This document shows, piece by piece, positions 15,905-25,260 of a stretch of 64,000 bases of DNA. Made by a program: the position numbers and the translations under genes. A model generated the notes under the pieces. That model saw only the letters and a program-made list of their open reading frames with translations, was not told where the DNA came from and did not search any database. The DNA lies in the NCBI GenBank assembly GCA_964629225.1, contig CAZVQC010000002.1, forward strand, positions 82,379 to 146,378, written 5' to 3'. Every line of letters begins with the position of its first letter. Position 1 is the first letter of the stretch. The stretch is from RUG14199 sp964629225. Lineage in GTDB: Bacteria > Bacillota > Clostridia > Oscillospirales > CAG-272.

Positions 15905-17137
15905 TTATTCGTGACCGGATATCTTTCCCTTCATGGCTAAGGTTCCGATGAACATTATGATGGGGAAGATGATACCTGCGAGTATTCCTGCATTAAGTCC
16001 CGGTTGACCCGTTCCGATACCCAGTGACAGCGCAATATCGGTAGCCCTTTGGCTTGAGGAGACAAAGTCGGAAACAAGTCCTGTGAGAAAAGGTCCAATG
16101 GAGCAGCCGATATCACCTCCGAGGGCGAGTATCGCAAACATAGACGGCCCGCCTGTGGGAAACTTGGACGATGACAGAGACAGCATTCCCGGCCACATGA
16201 GACTTACTCCGAGACCGCACAGCGAACATCCCGCAAGGGCGAGAACGGGATTCTTTGAAAATACCGCCGCAATGTAGCAAAGCACCGTAAGAGACGAGCA
16301 CACGGTGAGTGAACGTCTCAAGTTGATACCCTTGCCGAAGATACCGTAGAAGGTTCTGCCGACACCCATAAATGCGGCAAAAAGGCACGGCCCGAACAGA
16401 TCTCCCACCACTTTTGATACTCCGAGCCCCTGTTCGCAAAACAGCGATGCCCATTGTGACATCACCTGCTCGGAGGCACCGGAACAGACCATCATAACGA
16501 TGGTAAGTATGAACAGTTTGCTTTTGAGAAGACCCTTTGAAAGAGAGGTCTTCTCTTCTTTTTCCGGCTCTATGATCGGTACCTTAAGAAATCCGAAGAA
16601 ACCAACGAAGGGTATCACCGCCCACAAAAGCGGAAGCAGCGTCCAATGGGACTCACCGATAAAATGAAGCACGGCGGTTGAGATGAGCACCACTGCCACC
16701 TGCCCCCATGAGTAAAAGGAATGAAGCAGACTCATTGATGCTTCCTTCGCCTCGGAGGGCAGTGCGTCAACTATGGGACTTATAACGACCTCCGTCAACC
16801 CACCTCCGGCCGAATAGAACAAAACGGCAATAAGGAGTGTATATTTGAACCCGGAAAAATGGGGAAAGATCGCAAGGAGAACAAGCCCCACGAAGGAGCA
16901 GATCATGGAGAGCACCGCCGATGTACGAAAGCCAATCACGCTGACGAACTTGATGGCGGCGGCATCGATAACTATCTGCAGTGCGAAGGTGATGAGCACC
17001 AAGTTCGCAAGATATGTGTAGGAGAATCCCAGATCCCGTCTGAATATGACGAAGAAAAGGGGCGCTAAATTAACAACTATCGACTGGGTAACGTAGCCGA
17101 GATAGCAAAAAAGAAGTGTGCTTTTGTATTTTTTCAT
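15905..17137 (-). CDS. MFS transporter
   Basis: Major facilitator superfamily carrier of ~410 residues with 12 predicted helices. Visible features: TFALQIVIDAAAIKFVSVIGFRTS between helices 2 and 3, a central hydrophilic loop (EPEKEEKTSLSKG), and duplicated halves. The outline resembles the FucP/sugar or drug group, but the substrate cannot be assigned. ATG 17137 is preferred over TTG 17146, which overlaps the upstream stop. It lies five bases after the SpoIID-like gene on the same strand, so the two are probably cotranscribed. Confidence 0.85.
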   Translation of the reverse strand: MKKYKSTLLFCYLGYVTQSIVVNLAPLFFVIFRRDLGFSYTYLANLVLITFALQIVIDAAAIKFVSVIGFRTSAVLSMICSFVGLVLLAIFPHFSGFKYTLLIAVLFYSAGGGLTEVVISPIVDALPSEAKEASMSLLHSFYSWGQVAVVLISTAVLHFIGESHWTLLPLLWAVIPFVGFFGFLKVPIIEPEKEEKTSLSKGLLKSKLFILTIVMMVCSGASEQVMSQWASLFCEQGLGVSKVVGDLFGPCLFAAFMGVGRTFYGIFGKGINLRRSLTVCSSLTVLCYIAAVFSKNPVLALAGCSLCGLGVSLMWPGMLSLSSSKFPTGGPSMFAILALGGDIGCSIGPFLTGLVSDFVSSSQRATDIALSLGIGTGQPGLNAGILAGIIFPIIMFIGTLAMKGKISGHE

Positions 17138-17142
17138 TTGGA

Positions 17143-18969
17143 TCAACCTATGCCGAGTGAAGAATAGTCAACTATTGAAATGTCGTTATAGTAAGAATAG
17201 ATCATGTCATCGTATTTGTAGCCGAGGTTTCCCAGGTCTCTTATGCCGTACTGACTTAGGCCTACCCCGTGTCCCCATCCCTTTCCAACGAAAACGAAGG
17301 CAGAAGGATCGAAGGCAGTGGCAACTCCGGTGTGGTACTCGGTCTCAAAGATCTTTCTTGAATTCGATGAGTCCTTTCCGGTGATAACATTTCCGCCGGA
17401 TGAGCCGATGCCGAGGGTGCCCTTCGACGTTATTACGCTCTCGTCTCCCGTGTATCCGCCTCTCAAAAGACCGAGACTGCTCCTAACAAGGTAGTTTACG
17501 AAGTTGAACTTAGAATGTGTTCCTCCGTCACCCACCGTTATAACGTCCTCATATGAGTAGGAGCAGCTTCCCTTTCCAACTGCGAAATTCGCGCTGTTAA
17601 GTCCAAGACAGATCCTGATATTGTCGCATCCGGTGATGGTGTAACTGTAGCCGTAGTTATCGTAAAAGGTGATGCTCTTAACGTAGTCGGAATCGGATGC
17701 TCTTGAGTTCACGGTGATATCAGTGACCTTCGTGCCGCCGAGAGCCCCTCTGTACTTTGAGTTGACCTTTGAGAGCACCTGCTCTCCCGTCAGTGTAACT
17801 GAGCCGTCCCTTCCCCAAAATCCGGTAGATATGGACGTGTATCTTTCCCACGGGGTCTTAGTAGCCTTCAAGTACGGTACAGACGAAGACCAAACGTCCT
17901 CCGGCGCCGCAGAACCTCCGCCGAGAGAAGAGGTATAGTAGGCACGGCAGACTCTCATCGTCCCATAGTCATCATATGATACCACCAGCCCTGCCGTGTC
18001 ACGGACAGCCTTTTCAACACTCGATGCCACATTGGCAGTACCGAATCCCTGTGCCGACGTGTTGATATCGAAGTTATAGGAGGAATAACTGTTGAGATAT
18101 GACAGCGCATAGGAGCGTGCAGTCACCGCAAAGGCCTTGAGAGTTTCTTCCGGCCACGACGTGTAGATCTCCTGCATCATACAGCACATAACGTACCTTT
18201 CTATCGGAAGCACGTTGACAAGCTGAATACCGTTGTATCTTGACGTGACGTATCTTGAAAAAGCAAGGGTACCGAACCTTTCCTTGTTTCCATAGGATAT
18301 ATTGCCGCCTAAAGAACGGAAAGCAACGGTTTGACCGGGATCCGATGACTTGAACTCAAACAATATCCAACCTACGGAATCCATTACCGTGACGGTCTCA
18401 TCGGAGAGGCCGTGGGTCTCGAACCAATAGCCGCTGACGCGGTCGTAGAGGGCGTTCTTGCAATCGTTAGCCTCCGAGTATGTGGCAAAATTGCCGAAAT
18501 GGACCCTGTATGCACCGTCAACGTAGGCGATGAATATCATGGAGACCACGTCTCCCACGGAATCGCAGAATTCGGACAGTAGCACGCTTGCCTCGCCGTA
18601 AGTGGAAAACTCCGCCGTACATTCCACGTTGTATCCGTAATTTTCGTTACCGTAGGAATCGTATCCGTCGCAGGCGGCTCTGTAGGTACCTGCTGACCCA
18701 TAGTCAAACAGTGGCTGAAAGCTCTTTTTACCGTCGGTCAGTGACTGAAGTCCGACAGTTATTCCCCTCGGAGCGGAAACGTCAAATATCTTTTTAACTC
18801 CCGATCCGAAGGCAAGTCCGACCCTATAATTCAGCCCCTCATCAAAAGCGGCATCCGAACGGGTGGATGACAGAAACGGAACGACGACAAGAAGGGACAA
18901 AAGAACACAGAGAAATGAGCAAAGCGGGCGCTTTGTCTTTTTGAAAATGCTTGCAAACTTCATCCCCAT
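17143..18969 (-). CDS. Exported SpoIID/LytB-domain protein
   Basis: A 608-residue secreted protein. An N-terminal signal (about 12-40) has a long Leu/Val core followed by SDAAF. A SPOR-like segment appears at about 150-185 (AYRVHFGNFATYSEANDCKNAL). The SpoIID/LytB domain spans about 235-600: YVTSRYNGIQLVNVLPIERYV, MMQEIYTSWPEETLKAFAVTARSYAL, and the C-terminal GKGWGHGVGLSQYG. SpoIID itself is a lytic transglycosylase of the engulfing membrane acting on stripped glycan; this longer paralogue may be a vegetative or sporulation wall enzyme. GGAGG precedes ATG 18969 by eight bases. The MFS gene follows. Confidence 0.88.
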   Translation of the reverse strand: MGMKFASIFKKTKRPLCSFLCVLLSLLVVVPFLSSTRSDAAFDEGLNYRVGLAFGSGVKKIFDVSAPRGITVGLQSLTDGKKSFQPLFDYGSAGTYRAACDGYDSYGNENYGYNVECTAEFSTYGEASVLLSEFCDSVGDVVSMIFIAYVDGAYRVHFGNFATYSEANDCKNALYDRVSGYWFETHGLSDETVTVMDSVGWILFEFKSSDPGQTVAFRSLGGNISYGNKERFGTLAFSRYVTSRYNGIQLVNVLPIERYVMCCMMQEIYTSWPEETLKAFAVTARSYALSYLNSYSSYNFDINTSAQGFGTANVASSVEKAVRDTAGLVVSYDDYGTMRVCRAYYTSSLGGGSAAPEDVWSSSVPYLKATKTPWERYTSISTGFWGRDGSVTLTGEQVLSKVNSKYRGALGGTKVTDITVNSRASDSDYVKSITFYDNYGYSYTITGCDNIRICLGLNSANFAVGKGSCSYSYEDVITVGDGGTHSKFNFVNYLVRSSLGLLRGGYTGDESVITSKGTLGIGSSGGNVITGKDSSNSRKIFETEYHTGVATAFDPSAFVFVGKGWGHGVGLSQYGIRDLGNLGYKYDDMIYSYYNDISIVDYSSLGIG

Positions 18970-19096
18970 TACTTCTGCCTCCTTTCAAGTCATTGAGACG
19001 GCGTGAGGGTAATAATTCGGTATTTCCCATCAGCGCCCATTATACCACAGAAAAACAAAAAAGTCTACCGTGCCGCCGCATTTCACGATAAAAAAT

Positions 19097-19118
19097 GCCC
19101 CCGAATCTTTTCGGGGGC
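19097..19118 (-). terminator. Terminator of the licC-licA fusion gene
   Basis: GCCCCCGAA/TTCGGGGGC perfect stem; read on the minus strand it is followed by ATTTTTTATCG. Nearly the same hairpin recurs at 63165-63184. Confidence 0.85.
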
Positions 19119-19138
19119 AAGGCTGTTAAAAACTCGGA

Positions 19139-20899
19139 TCAGTCAAGGAACTTCTCGCAGAGATACTTCGAGTATCTCTTTGCCATAATATAACAGTTAT
19201 AGAGGGATTCGCCCATAACTCCGCCGCAGGACTCACGGTAGAGCGCCCAAACGAACCAGTAATAGGACACGATAGCCACGTAAGCTAAGAAATGGAGCAG
19301 CATCTTATCGCTGTAACTGTCACCGCAGTACTCACGGACTACCTTCTCCGCAGTCTCAACGTCCCACTTGGCATCCATGATGTAAGCGGCAACGTCGCAG
19401 GCGGGATCGGCATTTCCCGCATACTCCCAGTCGATGAGGATAGTCTCGGTATCTGTCAGCATCCAGTTGGAAGCATAGGTATCGCAGTGGCAGAAGCACA
19501 TCTCCACTCCGTCGCCTTCAACGGCATCGTGACATCTTGAGACTCTCCCCTTCAGTTCATCAAAATCCGGAACCTCGATCTTGCCTTTTTTGCGGAGCAT
19601 ACGCTCAATATCATGAGCGCCCTCCCAAGGAAGAAACGACCAATCCACTTGCATATTCTTCTTGTGAAGACGGCGAAGAACCGCAAGAACTCTCTTCGTA
19701 TCCTCGAAATTATCATAGTCGGGAGTTCTGATATTATCAACGAAGGAGGAGAGTTTCCAACCCTTTCTTTGATCAATATAGATGTAGGTGGGATCAACTC
19801 CGGTCTCTTTTGCGATCTCAAGGGAGCGCTTCTCGTTCTTACGGGAGATGAGGCCGTCTGTACCGTCACCGGGGTGGCGGTAAACATATTTTTTGCCACT
19901 TACTTCAAAGACGAAGGACGTGTTGGTGATACCCTCCTTTATTGCCTTGAAGTTGGCTATGTCCTCCTCGCCGCACTTGAGGATGCGGGCGATGTTCTTC
20001 ATTATCTTGCTGTGGGTATCCTTAACGTAGTAAGAATCGAACTTACGGAGTTCATCGAGAGAATCAAACTCATAGATAGTTCCGTCGGGGTAGACATTGA
20101 CTCTCATGTGAGGTAGCTTGTCAAGATTGTCTGAGAAAAGAGATTCCCAAAGCTCATTATCGTAATCACCCAGTTCATGGTGCTCGTTTACTAGCTTCAA
20201 AAACGCCTGTGCAAACTCATTGTCCCAATAGACGTGTCCGAGCATGATATCCCCAATGTCACCGGAACGGGTGACCTTGGTTATGTATCCTCGGTTGTCG
20301 CTCTTCATGTACCATTCGTCCGTCTTCTCTTCCACATGAAGTGCGGAATAATAGGACATATAGACATAGTCGGTGAAGGGGTTCTCCACAAAGTAATCGT
20401 CGGAGGAGCAGATGTAGCTGTTGCCGATGTACTTTTGAGCAAGATAGATAGTCTCAAGGTTATTCTTGACATGATACAGAGGGTTGATCACTATCTTGAT
20501 ATTGTACTTGCTCTCAAGGTAGAAGAAGGACTCCTTCTTGTAACCGAGAACGAGGACGATATCCTCAATTCCGGCATCGATGAGCTGCTCTATCTGGCGC
20601 TCGATGAGGACTTCGTTCTTCACGACCAAAAGTCCCTTGGGCTTTTCAAGGGAAATGGGTACGAAACGCGAGGACATTCCCGCCGCCATGATGATGGCGT
20701 TCTTGACCTTATACGGAGCAAGTGCCTCTATACCGGCATCGGTAATACCGTTATTATCGATAAGTCCCGCGGCTTCAAACTCCCTCAGTTTGAGGGAAAC
20801 GTAGCCGATGGAGGTGTCGGAAAGCGCTCCCAGTTTGCGAACACTGCCAAGGCCGTTGTTTTTGATGGCGTACAACAGGTCAAATTCATTCTTTTTCAA
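19139..20899 (-). CDS. wHTH - phosphocholine cytidylyltransferase (LicC) - choline kinase (LicA) fusion
   Basis: Three-part 586-residue protein. Residues 1-63: winged-helix domain of MarR/ArsR type (LLYAIKNNGLGSVRKLGALSDTSIGYVSLKLREFEAAGLI). About 66-290: nucleotidyltransferase with KNAIIMAAGMSSRF and EKPKGLL, as in LicC, which makes CDP-choline. About 300-586: choline/ethanolamine kinase fold with catalytic FCHCDTYASNW (about 467-477, H-x-D-x4-N) and LIDWEYAG (about 485-492). Together these would phosphorylate choline and activate it for decorating surface glycans. No licD transferase or choline importer lies nearby. The start is TTG 20899, eight bases after AGAGGTGG. A consensus promoter sits ~170 bases upstream. 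Confidence 0.88.
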   Translation of the reverse strand: MKKNEFDLLYAIKNNGLGSVRKLGALSDTSIGYVSLKLREFEAAGLIDNNGITDAGIEALAPYKVKNAIIMAAGMSSRFVPISLEKPKGLLVVKNEVLIERQIEQLIDAGIEDIVLVLGYKKESFFYLESKYNIKIVINPLYHVKNNLETIYLAQKYIGNSYICSSDDYFVENPFTDYVYMSYYSALHVEEKTDEWYMKSDNRGYITKVTRSGDIGDIMLGHVYWDNEFAQAFLKLVNEHHELGDYDNELWESLFSDNLDKLPHMRVNVYPDGTIYEFDSLDELRKFDSYYVKDTHSKIMKNIARILKCGEEDIANFKAIKEGITNTSFVFEVSGKKYVYRHPGDGTDGLISRKNEKRSLEIAKETGVDPTYIYIDQRKGWKLSSFVDNIRTPDYDNFEDTKRVLAVLRRLHKKNMQVDWSFLPWEGAHDIERMLRKKGKIEVPDFDELKGRVSRCHDAVEGDGVEMCFCHCDTYASNWMLTDTETILIDWEYAGNADPACDVAAYIMDAKWDVETAEKVVREYCGDSYSDKMLLHFLAYVAIVSYYWFVWALYRESCGGVMGESLYNCYIMAKRYSKYLCEKFLD

Positions 20900-21075
20900 T
20901 TCTATCCACCTCTTTCATGGTAGTAATTTTCGTAAATAACGATGCGATAACTGAGGCAATGATACCGATTATCGGTCTTGCCTTGCAAGAGGGCGTCTGT
21001 TCCGCCTGCGGCAACCGAAAACAAAAGTGTGAGTCCACACAGAAAGGAGATCACAGCCTTGTTCAGTTTCATTTC

Positions 21076-21104
21076 ATGATAAAACACAATTGAACTGATG
21101 TCAA
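21076..21104 (-). promoter_or_regulatory. Promoter of the licC-licA fusion gene
   Basis: Minus strand: consensus TTGACA (21104-21099), 17 bases, TATCAT (21081-21076). Start near 21069, giving a leader of ~170 nt. Confidence 0.8.
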
Positions 21105-21163
21105 GTGCGTTCACAAAATTAATGCCATATAACTCTAAATCCGGTCAAGCGGTGAAGATCCGC

Positions 21164-21280
21164 TCACAAGCCACCGTAGATCAAGTACATAAAGAGGGTG
21201 GCGGCACTGCCGCCCACCATAAGTACCGCAAGCAGGATAGCAAAAGCCCTGACTACTATCTTCTTTGTTCTGTCACTCAA
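21164..21280 (-). CDS. Small single-pass membrane protein (38 aa)
   Basis: Short gene starting at TTG 21280: a basic N-terminus (SDRTKKIVVR) then one hydrophobic segment, AFAILLAVLMVGG to LFMYLIYGG. AGGAG lies nine bases before the TTG. The start overlaps the previous stop by eight bases, placing it last in the nine-gene operon. Size and layout resemble small membrane proteins of the DUF4044/Prli42 kind that tether the stressosome in Firmicutes; that link is only a resemblance. Confidence 0.6.
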   Translation of the reverse strand: MSDRTKKIVVRAFAILLAVLMVGGSAATLFMYLIYGGL

Positions 21281-21974
21281 AACGGTATTCTCCTCTTATC
21301 ATTATATAAGTAGTGTCCTCGGTGATCTCCACTCTTCCACCGGAGAGCACGTTGACGATGTGTCCCTCTTTCAAACTGTCCGAGGGCAAATACTCGGCTT
21401 TGTCCACCGTGTCAAAGGCTCCCGCCGTGTCGAAAAGCCGCGCACCGCCGGATCGGAGCAGAACGTCACCTCCGTTCGGAAGGGCCAAAATACGGCCTTT
21501 TTCGGCAGCCAAAAGTTCGAAGCCGTAATAATACTCTCCGCCGTCGTTTTGACCGTTCAAGCGCTCTATAAGAGCCGTGAGGGACGAGATACGGTTGTCA
21601 AGGGAGGCGATACTGTCGGACAGAGCCGAAATTTCATCCTTTGATGCGGAACTTGAGGTAATATTTGCAAGTTCTCCCTCGATCTCTTGGAGCATTGCCT
21701 TGATCCCTGCGATCTCGCTCTCTGCCGACTCGGAGTTTCCCCCGCCGGAGGAGACCTTTTCTTCAAGCGAGGATATCTTCGCTTCGGCACCGGTCACTCG
21801 GTCCGACACTGCTTTAATATCTTCGTCTACAGAGGGACGAAAAACGTCGGTCAAATAACTTAGTGCCACCAAAGGGTCGGAGGATGAGTCGTAATTCGCC
21901 GCAAACACGGTAACGGTCAAGCCGACTGCTATCACCGCACCAACTGCGATAAAAAGCTTCGTTCTGTTTTTCAT
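21273..21974 (-). CDS. Membrane-anchored coiled-coil protein of unknown function
   Basis: Not recognised as a named family. Residues 6-26 form a signal anchor (LFIAVGAVIAVGLTVTVFAA). Outside the membrane comes SSDPLVALSYLTDVFRPSVD, a coiled coil (about 50-140) with repeated SSLEEK/SLDNRISSL heptads broken by a Gly/Ser stretch, then a beta-rich C-terminal region with RGRILALPNGGDVLLRSG-type strands (about 155-230). It probably faces the cell wall. It starts 12 bases after the parC stop and overlaps the 38-aa gene. TATGAAAAACAG follows AGGAGGAACA, a good ribosome-binding site. Confidence 0.75.
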   Translation of the reverse strand: MKNRTKLFIAVGAVIAVGLTVTVFAANYDSSSDPLVALSYLTDVFRPSVDEDIKAVSDRVTGAEAKISSLEEKVSSGGGNSESAESEIAGIKAMLQEIEGELANITSSSASKDEISALSDSIASLDNRISSLTALIERLNGQNDGGEYYYGFELLAAEKGRILALPNGGDVLLRSGGARLFDTAGAFDTVDKAEYLPSDSLKEGHIVNVLSGGRVEITEDTTYIMIRGEYRFE

Positions 21975-21986
21975 AGCATGTTCCTC

Positions 21987-24191
21987 CTACTTTTGCAGAG
22001 TTACTCCTACAGCGGGTATCTTGATCCTTCGGCATTCGGCGCTTTCGGGATGTTTTTCGAGAGCGATACCCGATGCCACGAGATCGATCTTTCTATCCTT
22101 CTTGAGTGAAAACACGGTAACTCCCGATGCCGTTCTGGTTGCCTTTTCGGGTATGAGGCTTGACTTTACCGTTATCGCCTTGCCGGAGGAGTCCACCATG
22201 AATATATCGATTGGAGCACCCGCTTCGTATGCGATACCCGCTATGGGGGATGCGGAACTGTAGGCACCGGTGAGACGCCTTCTGTTGCCCTTGGTCTCGT
22301 ATGCGCTGACCGGAACACGGACGCACTTGCCGTTTTCAAAGATAAAAACGATATCGTGACCTGTCACGTCATCGGGAATGACCTTCATCATCATGGGCTT
22401 CTCATCAGACTCAAAGCCGAGCTTCGGCGGGAGGAAATCTCCCATAGACGAAGCCTTGGTATTGTCAAAATCGGATATCTTTGCCTTGTAAACACGGCAC
22501 TTATCGGTGAATACCATGATCTCACGGATATTCTCCGTGTCCTCACTGCAGATTATCTCATCCCCATCCTTCAGCTTTTGCTCATCGTTTCCGCGAAGGG
22601 AGAGGAATGATATCTTCTTGAAGTATCCGCCCCTTGTCAGCACCACTCGTACGTTGTAGTTGTCCACTTCATCGACCACCGGGGCATCCTCGATGTCCTC
22701 GGCAAAGAGAAGCTGTGTCTTTCTGGGGATACCGTATTTTTTCTTGACTGCGGAGAGCTGCTTTGCAACGTAACTCTTCAGTTTCAGTTCATCCGCTATG
22801 ATGTCCTCAAGCTCTGCGATCTCCGCTCTCAGGGACTCTATCTCCTTGATTCGGTTGATAATGTACTCACGGTTCAAATGACGAAGCTTGATCTCGGCAA
22901 TGTACTCGGCCTGTATCTCGTCGATCTTGAAGCCTTCCATGAGTCTCGGTACCACGTCCGCTTCCTTTTCCGTCTCTCTGACGATCTTGATGGCCTTGTC
23001 AATATCGAGAAGTATCTTACCCAGTCCGCAAAGAAGATGAAGCTTGTCCTTTTTCTTGCCGAGGTCGAAGGTCAGTTCCCTCTTGACGCATCCAACACGG
23101 AATTCTATCCATTTTTTGAGAATATCGACTACGCCGAGCTGCATGGGAGTACCTTCGATGAGAACGTTGAAATTACAGCCGAAATCGTCCTGAAGAGTGG
23201 TGAGCTTGTAGAGTTTGTTCATGAGCGCATCCGCATCACATCCCCGCTTCACATCAATAGTCAGCTTGAAGCCGTAGAGGTCGATCTCGTCACGGACGTC
23301 GGTGATCTCCTTGAGTTTTCCGTCCTTCATAAGATCCACTATCCTCTTCATTATCACTTCTATGGAGGTGGAATAGGGTATCTCGGTGATGACGATGCAG
23401 CTGTTTTCCTTGTCATAAGAATACTTGGCACGAAGCCTCACGCTTCCGCGACCGGTCTCATAGATCTTCTGCATCTGCTCCTTATCGTAGATGAGAAATG
23501 CTCCGCCGGGAAAGTCCGGCGCCTTGATAAGGGACATTATCTTTTCCGTGGAAGTGTTCGGATTCTTGAGAAGCGCTATAGTTCCGTCACAGACCTCGGA
23601 TAAGTTGAAAGAACAGATATTTGATGCCATTCCCACGGCAATTCCCATGTTGGGAGACACGAGAATATTCGGAAATGAAGTGGGAAGAAGCACCGGTTCC
23701 TTCAGAGTATTATCAAAGTTGGGTACGAAGTCAACGGCGTTCTTGTCGATGCCGCCGAAGAGCTCTTCACAGAATTTGTCAAGTCTCGCCTCGGTGTAAC
23801 GGGATGCGGCATACGCCATGTCCCTGCTGTACTGCTTTCCGAAGTTTCCTTTTGAATCGATAAAAGGATGGAGAAGAGCCTCATTTCCCCTTGTGAGTCG
23901 CACCATGGTCTCATAGATCGAGGCATCACCGTGAGGATTGAGAGTCATCGTCTGCCCCACAATCTTTGAACTTTTCGCCCGCTCACCGCTCATAAGACCC
24001 ATCTTGTACATGGTGTAGAGAAGCTTTCTGTGGGAGGGCTTGAAGCCGTCGATCTCCGGGATGGCACGGGAGATAATTACCGTCATAACGTACGGCATGT
24101 AATTCTTCTCGATAGTCTCGGTTATCGGCTGATTATACGGTTCCGGTTCTAAGTAAGTATCTTTTACATCGGTCTTCTTTTTTCTTGCCAT
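21987..24191 (-). CDS. parC: Topoisomerase IV subunit A (type IIA)
   Basis: DNA-cleaving subunit of a type IIA topoisomerase, 734 residues. The breakage domain is clear: AIPEIDGFKPSHRKLLYTMY, LNPHGDASIYETMVRL, and catalytic Tyr in AASRYTEARL (about residue 128). A central coiled-coil gate and a shortened beta-pinwheel C-terminus follow. I see no GyrA-box (QRRGGKG), and the length is under that of GyrA, so I prefer ParC; GyrA cannot be excluded without comparing the genome's second copy. parE is not adjacent, which is unusual. ATG 24191 follows AAGGTAGG; a longer start would overlap sua5. Seventh gene of the nine-gene operon. Confidence 0.88.
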   Translation of the reverse strand: MARKKKTDVKDTYLEPEPYNQPITETIEKNYMPYVMTVIISRAIPEIDGFKPSHRKLLYTMYKMGLMSGERAKSSKIVGQTMTLNPHGDASIYETMVRLTRGNEALLHPFIDSKGNFGKQYSRDMAYAASRYTEARLDKFCEELFGGIDKNAVDFVPNFDNTLKEPVLLPTSFPNILVSPNMGIAVGMASNICSFNLSEVCDGTIALLKNPNTSTEKIMSLIKAPDFPGGAFLIYDKEQMQKIYETGRGSVRLRAKYSYDKENSCIVITEIPYSTSIEVIMKRIVDLMKDGKLKEITDVRDEIDLYGFKLTIDVKRGCDADALMNKLYKLTTLQDDFGCNFNVLIEGTPMQLGVVDILKKWIEFRVGCVKRELTFDLGKKKDKLHLLCGLGKILLDIDKAIKIVRETEKEADVVPRLMEGFKIDEIQAEYIAEIKLRHLNREYIINRIKEIESLRAEIAELEDIIADELKLKSYVAKQLSAVKKKYGIPRKTQLLFAEDIEDAPVVDEVDNYNVRVVLTRGGYFKKISFLSLRGNDEQKLKDGDEIICSEDTENIREIMVFTDKCRVYKAKISDFDNTKASSMGDFLPPKLGFESDEKPMMMKVIPDDVTGHDIVFIFENGKCVRVPVSAYETKGNRRRLTGAYSSASPIAGIAYEAGAPIDIFMVDSSGKAITVKSSLIPEKATRTASGVTVFSLKKDRKIDLVASGIALEKHPESAECRRIKIPAVGVTLQK

Positions 24192-24201
24192 CGGTCCTAC
24201 C

Positions 24202-25260
24202 TTAATTTTCGTTCTGTTCATTGATTTTTATCGGGTCTGCGGCCTTGATAACTTTGCACCCCGCCGCACGTATCATGCGGTTATAGAGGGCAAGTCCCCG
24301 CCCGTTATCATCGGGAAGGGATGCAAAAAGCTCCGTAACGCCGTCGTCGTCCGCCTGTCTGAAGAAGGCAAACAGCCTGTGGCACAGTTCATCGGTATCG
24401 CCGTAGAGATACCTTTTTATTCGGCAGTCAAATTCGCCGTCCAGTTCCTTTGGACAGATAACTCCAACTTTTCCGTCCCTTACGGATGACACGAATTTAA
24501 TAAATTCCCGCCTATCACCGTCCAAAAGTACAAAATGAGCCTTGGGGGAATAGTGTTTGTATTTCATTCCGGGGGATTCCGGTCTGTCCCCTGCCGCACT
24601 TGGGTCTTTCACTGCGGGGCTGACGGAAACGCTGTCGCAGACAAGAAGAAGATCCTCTCTTGTGACGGCTCCCGGTCTCAGTATCACCGCACTGTCCCCT
24701 TTTACGGAGACTACGGTGGACTCAAGTCCGAAGTCGCAATCGCCCCCATCGATGACCGCATCTATTTTTCCGTCCATATCTCTCATTACGTAGGAGCACT
24801 TAGTGGGTGACGGGGCTCCGGAAATATTTGCGGATGGTGCGGCAATGGGAACACCCGCAACGGATATCAGCTTATGTGCCGCAGGGTGCGACGGACACCT
24901 TATTCCGACGCTGTCAAGTCCGCCGGTGACCTCAAACGGGATATTGTCCCGCTTCGGAAGGATGACCGTGATAGGTCCCGGCATGAACGCCTCCGCTATC
25001 CGATAGTAAAGAGGACACGTGACGGCGATATCTTCCGCATCCTGCGGAAATGCCACGTGGACTATGAGAGGATTGTCCGAGGGTCTTCCCTTTGCGGCAA
25101 ATACCTTTTTCACACTGCCGGGACAAAAAGCCGACACACCGAGCCCGTAGACGGTCTCCGTGGGGAATGCCACAAGTCCTCCGCCACGAATTATCGCACC
25201 GCACTCGGCAAAAACTTCGCCGTTATCTCCGCTTTTTACGTCAAAATATTTCGTCGTCAT
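24202..25260 (-). CDS. Threonylcarbamoyl-AMP synthase (Sua5 type)
   Basis: Makes threonylcarbamoyl-adenylate from threonine, bicarbonate and ATP for the t6A modification at position 37 of ANN-reading tRNAs. The YrdC-like domain spans about 10-205: GGLVAFPTETVYGLG, KVFAAKGRPSDNPLIVH, RCPSHPAAHKL, APSANISGAPSPT. A C-terminal Sua5 domain follows (352 residues in all), as in B. subtilis YwlC. ATG 25260 overlaps the prfA stop (ATGA), so synthesis is coupled to release factor 1. Confidence 0.95.
   Translation of the reverse strand: MTTKYFDVKSGDNGEVFAECGAIIRGGGLVAFPTETVYGLGVSAFCPGSVKKVFAAKGRPSDNPLIVHVAFPQDAEDIAVTCPLYYRIAEAFMPGPITVILPKRDNIPFEVTGGLDSVGIRCPSHPAAHKLISVAGVPIAAPSANISGAPSPTKCSYVMRDMDGKIDAVIDGGDCDFGLESTVVSVKGDSAVILRPGAVTREDLLLVCDSVSVSPAVKDPSAAGDRPESPGMKYKHYSPKAHFVLLDGDRREFIKFVSSVRDGKVGVICPKELDGEFDCRIKRYLYGDTDELCHRLFAFFRQADDDGVTELFASLPDDNGRGLALYNRMIRAAGCKVIKAADPIKINEQNEN

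Noticed and set aside
20902..21114. 70-codon ORF (or 56 codons from MKLNK) with a hydrophobic segment upstream of the LicC-LicA gene
   Set aside because: Its start falls at the predicted transcription start with no ribosome-binding site; treated as leader RNA.
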